From Halomonas sp. (lineage in GTDB: Bacteria > Pseudomonadota > Gammaproteobacteria > Pseudomonadales > Halomonadaceae): DNA of 54,385 bases. The stretch is from positions 1 to 54,385 of the forward strand of contig NZ_JAFIFK010000022.1 in assembly GCF_020832045.1 (NCBI RefSeq), written 5' to 3'. The position numbers and the translations under genes were made by a program. Below the pieces are notes generated by a model. That model ran no database searches, had not been told where the DNA came from, and saw only the letters and a list, made by a program, of their open reading frames with translations. Positions within the stretch are counted from its first letter, which is position 1; the number at the start of each line of letters is the position of its first letter. This document shows positions 51,585 through 54,385 of this stretch, one piece after another.

Positions 51585-52737
51585 CATTGAACTGTTCGCC
51601 GGGGCTGGTGGCCTCGCGATGGGCATGGCCCGTGCAGGATTCCAACACTCAGCCGTGGTGGAATGGGACGATGATGCCTGTCAGACCATCCGAGAGAACC
51701 GGACCCACTATGATACTCATGGAGAAGACTTCGTTCTCTTCGAGGGTGACGCCAGGGACTTCGACCTGACACCGTATGCGGGGAGAGTGGAAGTCATCTC
51801 CGGTGGCCCCCCGTGCCAACCGTTTTCCTTAGGTGGTAAGCACAAGGGCAACCTGGACGAACGGGACATGTTCCCCACAGCGGTGCAAGCCGTTCACAAG
51901 ACGATGCCTCGCGCATTCATCTTCGAGAACGTCAAAGGGCTGCTGCGCCAGAGCTTCGCCAGTTACTTCGAGTACACCTATCTCCAGCTCAGCCACCCCG
52001 AAGTGGTGAAACGCCAAGGTGAGACTTGGGAAGAGCACCTTGCCCGCCTGGAAGGCCTCCATACCTCAGGCAAAAAGCCGACCTACAACGTCGTCTTTCG
52101 GTTGCTGAACGCTGCCGACTACGGCGTTCCTCAGAAGCGGGAGCGCGTGTTCCTCGTCGGCTTTCGCTCAGACCTGGGCATCGAGTGGTCATTCCCCGAC
52201 CCCACACACTCCGACGTGGAGCTTCTCCGTGCAAAGTGGGTCACTGGTGAGTATTGGGAGCGTCACCGCATCGCCAAGAAGAACCGTCCAGCGCTCCCCG
52301 AGAAGATGAGAAACCGCATCAAGCGTCTCGCCGCAGAAGAGCAAGGGGCTACCCGACGCTTGCCTTGGATGACCGTGAGGGACGCTATCAGCGACCTTCC
52401 TAACCCCGAGAAGCCGTCGCTATTCACGATCCCGAACCATGTGTTCACTCCTGGGGCCAGGGTATACAAAGGCCACACCGGCAGTCCGTACGACGAGCCG
52501 TCGAAGACTCTCAAGGCTGGGGCTCATGGCGTTCCTGGAGGCGAGAACATGCTGGTCCGCGATGATGGCTCCGTCCGCTACTTCACTGTCCGTGAGGCCG
52601 CAAGGCTCCAGACCTTCCCAGACGAATACATCTTCCATGGGGCCTGGGGAGAGACCATGCGTCAGTTGGGTAACGCTGTCCCGGTGAAGCTAGCAGAGGT
52701 TGTAGCTGGATCGGTCGCGGGTGCGCTTAATACCTGA
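51577..52737 (+). CDS. C5-cytosine DNA methyltransferase
   Basis: 386 residues from ATG 51577. Motifs in order: I ELFAGAGGLAMGMARAGF (residues 5-22), IV GGPPCQPFSLGG with the catalytic Cys80, VI FENVKGLL near 117, VIII PQKRERVFLVGF, IX/X REAARLQTFPDEY and GNAVPVKLAEVVAGSV. Between VIII and IX lies the target-recognition region. It methylates cytosine in the sequence cut by the adjacent GIY-YIG enzyme, so CCGCGG is the predicted target by analogy with M.Eco29kI. Starts inside the HTH gene; a 60-base gap follows before the restriction gene. Confidence 0.94.
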   Translation: MSSIELFAGAGGLAMGMARAGFQHSAVVEWDDDACQTIRENRTHYDTHGEDFVLFEGDARDFDLTPYAGRVEVISGGPPCQPFSLGGKHKGNLDERDMFPTAVQAVHKTMPRAFIFENVKGLLRQSFASYFEYTYLQLSHPEVVKRQGETWEEHLARLEGLHTSGKKPTYNVVFRLLNAADYGVPQKRERVFLVGFRSDLGIEWSFPDPTHSDVELLRAKWVTGEYWERHRIAKKNRPALPEKMRNRIKRLAAEEQGATRRLPWMTVRDAISDLPNPEKPSLFTIPNHVFTPGARVYKGHTGSPYDEPSKTLKAGAHGVPGGENMLVRDDGSVRYFTVREAARLQTFPDEYIFHGAWGETMRQLGNAVPVKLAEVVAGSVAGALNT

Positions 52738-52797
52738 CACCATTCTGCCTAGGGAGTACCATCTGGCCATACTGCACTTGGCTGGAGAGTACTTCCC

Positions 52798-53487
52798 TTG
52801 AGTTCGCAACCTTACAATCCGCTGGAGAAGCGTCATCTGGCAGAAAGCATCGCACGAGAGGTGGTGGATGCACCTATTCGCCCTCTCTCGGAGACGTCCG
52901 ATCTAGTAGGTGCCGGAGTGTACGCGATCTACTATACCGGCTCGTGTGAGTGGTATTCCCCAATCGCCGAGCAAAACGAGGACGAGCAGTTCGAGCAACC
53001 GATATACGTCGGGAAAGCCATCCCCAAAGGAGGTCGGAAAGGTGGGTTTTCCGTTGACCCCTCCGCGAAAGGCACAGCTCTTCGAGACAGGCTTCGCAAG
53101 CATTACAGCTCAGTAAAGCAAGCTGAAAATCTGGAGGAGGATCAATTTTTCTATCGCTATCTTTTAGTCGATGATGTTTGGATTCCTCTTGGCGAGAACA
53201 TGTTGATTGAACAGTTCAGGCCCGCTTGGAACATTCTCATCGATGGCTTCGGGAACAACCAGCCTGGTGGTGGACGGGAAAAGCAGAAGCGTTCTTCCTG
53301 GGACGTTCTTCATCCTGGCAGGACATCAATGCGGCGGCTCACCGAAGACTCGCGTCCCGCTGATGAAATCCTTCAAGACCTTGACCACCTACTCCAGACT
53401 GGAGAGGTGCCGAAGCGTGCGAAAGAGGCGGCCAAGTCGTTGAAGCTAGATCTGGAGGATGGCGGAGCCGATGAGCCTGAGGATTAG
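52798..53487 (+). CDS. GIY-YIG type II restriction endonuclease, Eco29kI-like
   Basis: 229 residues from TTG 52798 (GGAGA 10 bases upstream; no ATG in the N-terminal part). The GIY-YIG core is GAGVYAIYYTG (residues 38-48) and PIYVGKAIPKGGR (68-80). Further agreement with R.Eco29kI, as I recall its sequence: LRDRLRKH with R98 and H102 (4 apart), GENMLIEQFRPAWN with E133 and N145 (12 apart), then DGFGNNQPGGGR and SWDVLHPGR. These match the spacing of the reported Eco29kI catalytic residues, and Eco29kI cuts CCGCGG. Recognition is therefore predicted as CCGCGG. Co-directional with the methyltransferase and overlapping the convergent vsr gene by 4 bases. Confidence 0.9.
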   Translation: MSSQPYNPLEKRHLAESIAREVVDAPIRPLSETSDLVGAGVYAIYYTGSCEWYSPIAEQNEDEQFEQPIYVGKAIPKGGRKGGFSVDPSAKGTALRDRLRKHYSSVKQAENLEEDQFFYRYLLVDDVWIPLGENMLIEQFRPAWNILIDGFGNNQPGGGREKQKRSSWDVLHPGRTSMRRLTEDSRPADEILQDLDHLLQTGEVPKRAKEAAKSLKLDLEDGGADEPED

Positions 53488-53891
53488 TCTAGGAACGCCC
53501 TGATACGCTTCAGCAGCGTGTTCTTGTCACGAATCTCACACTCCCAGATAACGAGCACATCCCAGCCCATCTCTCGAAGGCTCTCCTCGTTTCTCCTGTC
53601 CCTCTCTCGGTTAGCCTCCAGCTTGGGGAGCCAGAAGTCCAGCCGGGACTTGGGGAGCCTCGCCATAGCGCACCCCTCATGCCGATGCCAGAAGCAACCA
53701 TGCACGAAGATAACCTTCTTGCGGCCCTTGAAGACCAAGTCAGGCTTCCCCGGAAGCTTCTTGCTATGTAAGCGGTATCGGTAGCCCGCCCCATGGGCAA
53801 GCCGCCTCACGGTCATCTCTGGGCGGGTGTCCTTGCCCTTCACCCTTCCCATGATTCTGCTTCGGGTCTCTCGATCAACCGAATCGACCAT
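53484..53891 (-). CDS. vsr: Very short patch repair endonuclease
   Basis: 135 residues. Vsr nicks DNA 5' of the T in T:G mismatches that arise when 5-methylcytosine deaminates, so it protects the sites methylated by the neighbouring C5-methyltransferase. Family signs: RSRIMGRVKGKDTRPEM at the N-terminus, YRLHSKKLPGKPDLVF with the metal Asp, the zinc/aromatic segment FVHGCFWHRHEGC near residues 62-74, and ERDRRNEESLREMGWDVLVIWECE. It converges on the restriction gene. Its presence supports a 5mC rather than 4mC product. Confidence 0.94.
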   Translation of the reverse strand: MVDSVDRETRSRIMGRVKGKDTRPEMTVRRLAHGAGYRYRLHSKKLPGKPDLVFKGRKKVIFVHGCFWHRHEGCAMARLPKSRLDFWLPKLEANRERDRRNEESLREMGWDVLVIWECEIRDKNTLLKRIRAFLD

Positions 53892-53952
53892 AGAAGCTAC
53901 AACCTCCTGAATTTATACAACTTCCTTTGAAGGTCTCCAAAACCATGATATG

Positions 53953-53963
53953 AGCAGATTGTG
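53953..53963. other. attR-like junction of the comM island
   Basis: AGCAGATTGTG, matching the attL core at 10 of 11 positions; comM (codons ...GSHNLL on the minus strand) continues to the right, island sequence to the left. Bases 53892-53952 between the vsr start and this core are AT-richer and hold no gene. Confidence 0.75.
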
Positions 53964-54361
53964 CGAGCCGGCGGCGGCGATCTCCAGCGCCCGGCGCGCC
54001 TGATGCTGGCCACGCACCTCGGCCAGGTCGCCCTCGCGGGAATCGAAGACGGGCGGTTTTTCGAGCCGGTGTGCAGCAATGGGCTTCTGGCCCAGTAGGT
54101 GTGCCATCACGTCGAGCAGGTGCTCGGCCGGCAGCACCTGCAAATCGCCGGCCAGCGCCGCCTCGTCGGCGTTCTCTCTGGGCACGATCAGCTTGCGCCC
54201 GGCCTTGCGAGCGGCAAGCGCCAGCGGCAGCACGCCGCTAATGGGGCGCAGGCGGCCGTCCAACGCCAGCTCGCCGACACTCTCGATGCCCTCAAGCGCC
54301 TCACCGGGCACCTGCCCCGAAGCCACCAGAATGCCCAGCGCAATGGGCAAGTCGAAGCGGG

Positions 54362-54383
54362 CCCCCCCCCGGGGGGGGGGGGG
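54362..54383. other. Probable assembly artefact: C run followed by G run
   Basis: Nine C then thirteen G at the very end of the window. ComM should continue here with mixed codons upstream of RFDLPIALG, and the two homopolymers form a self-complementary end. It looks like a low-quality contig edge and should not be interpreted. Confidence 0.75.
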
Positions 54384-54385
54384 CG

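Larger units (their letters stand above)
44507..53958. mobile_element. Integrated defence island in comM (about 9.45 kb)
   Basis: Island limits are set by the two comM halves, which rejoin exactly at the shared 11-base core. The content is foreign in composition: a moderate-GC left part, a strongly AT-rich nuclease gene (47.5-48.7 kb), then mixed segments, unlike the GC-rich chromosome. It codes for a regulator, a large serine recombinase that is the likely integrase/excisionase, an Mrr-like nuclease, a small resolvase, RNase HI, a KilA-N-like protein and an Eco29kI-like restriction-modification set with Vsr. No relaxase, replication or phage structural gene is seen, so transfer would need a helper. 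Confidence 0.88.
53953..54385 (-). pseudogene. comM: comM, 5' part (gene split by an island; runs off the window)
   Basis: The N-terminal Lon-protease-like domain of ComM up to EIAAAGSHNLL, after which the frame leaves comM and ends at a stop at 53913-53915 within the island. Recognisable stretches: RFDLPIALGILVASGQ, ESVGELALDGRLRPISGVLPLALAAR and AEVRGQHQARRALEIAAAGSHNLL, all typical just before the Walker A motif. Walker A is on the other fragment, so neither half can be a functional helicase. The extreme window end (54362-54383) is not credible comM sequence. Confidence 0.92.

Noticed and set aside
44507..53958. Prophage or conjugative element
   Set aside because: No capsid, tail, lysis, relaxase, coupling or type IV secretion gene is present; the content is recombinases plus defence genes.
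44507..53958. AbaR-type (Tn6022-like) transposon in comM
   Set aside because: No TniA/TniB/TniD-type genes and no short target duplication pattern; a large serine recombinase and an att-like core fit better.
1..54385. CRISPR arrays, rRNA and tRNA genes
   Set aside because: No regularly spaced repeats of CRISPR size, and no segment with the tRNA T-loop consensus in a cloverleaf context or rRNA signature, was recognised.

Overview
The window is GC-rich chromosomal DNA from a gammaproteobacterium, almost certainly a Halomonas-type member of the Halomonadaceae. The strongest marker is a complete teaABCD cluster, the osmoregulated ectoine/hydroxyectoine TRAP transporter described in Halomonas elongata. 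Gammaproteobacterial gene orders (hemC-hemD-hemX-hemY divergent from argH; lptM-lysA-dapF-DUF484-xerC-yigB) agree with this. Taxonomy is inferred from gene content and protein likeness recalled from memory, not from a search.

Layout. 1-6.9 kb: end of pyruvate kinase, mgsA, pgi, two overlapping crcB fluoride-exporter genes, a large MscS-type channel and an AI-2E/PerM-type permease. 6.9-11.6 kb: the haem operon hemCDXY on the minus strand. 11.8-18.6 kb: argH, lptM, lysA, dapF, DUF484, xerC, yigB, and engB on the opposite strand. 18.9-28.6 kb: cytochrome c4, dsbA, an EEP-family phosphatase/nuclease, a TRAP dctQM pair without a nearby binding protein, a YqaA-like membrane protein, thiD, a tandem Usp protein, dtd, an ABC-F ATPase and a TIGR02444 protein. 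28.7-32.3 kb: teaA-teaB-teaC-teaD. 32.4-43.5 kb: an FKBP isomerase, a secreted PHB-depolymerase-like esterase with type II domain order, an SCO-type copper chaperone with a FixH-like partner, an AEC permease, trmB, thiG-thiS, DUF423, a thioesterase, malate synthase G, an alpha/beta hydrolase and a lipoprotein.

Between the AEC permease and trmB (36.35-36.52 kb) is a transcription unit with no credible protein: a sigma70-like promoter whose spacer carries a 13/19 match to the Fur box, a structured body of about 118 nt, and a textbook intrinsic terminator. This is a good candidate for an iron-regulated small RNA of the PrrF/RyhB functional type. It abuts the 3' remnant of an EamA transporter gene.

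44.5-53.96 kb: comM is split by a compact island of about 9.45 kb with lower and uneven GC. Gene order from the left: an HTH regulator with a two-site operator, a large serine recombinase (the likely integrase), an AT-rich Mrr-like nuclease, a small resolvase with res-like repeats, RNase HI with a highly structured upstream region, a KilA-N-like short protein, a small HTH regulator on an apparently leaderless promoter, a C5-cytosine methyltransferase, a GIY-YIG restriction enzyme closely resembling Eco29kI, and a Vsr mismatch endonuclease. The two comM halves share an 11-bp junction sequence with one mismatch, as expected for attL/attR. The island therefore reads as a small mobile defence island that disrupts a natural-transformation helicase gene. 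The last ~20 bases of the window (C run then G run) look like an assembly artefact inside comM.
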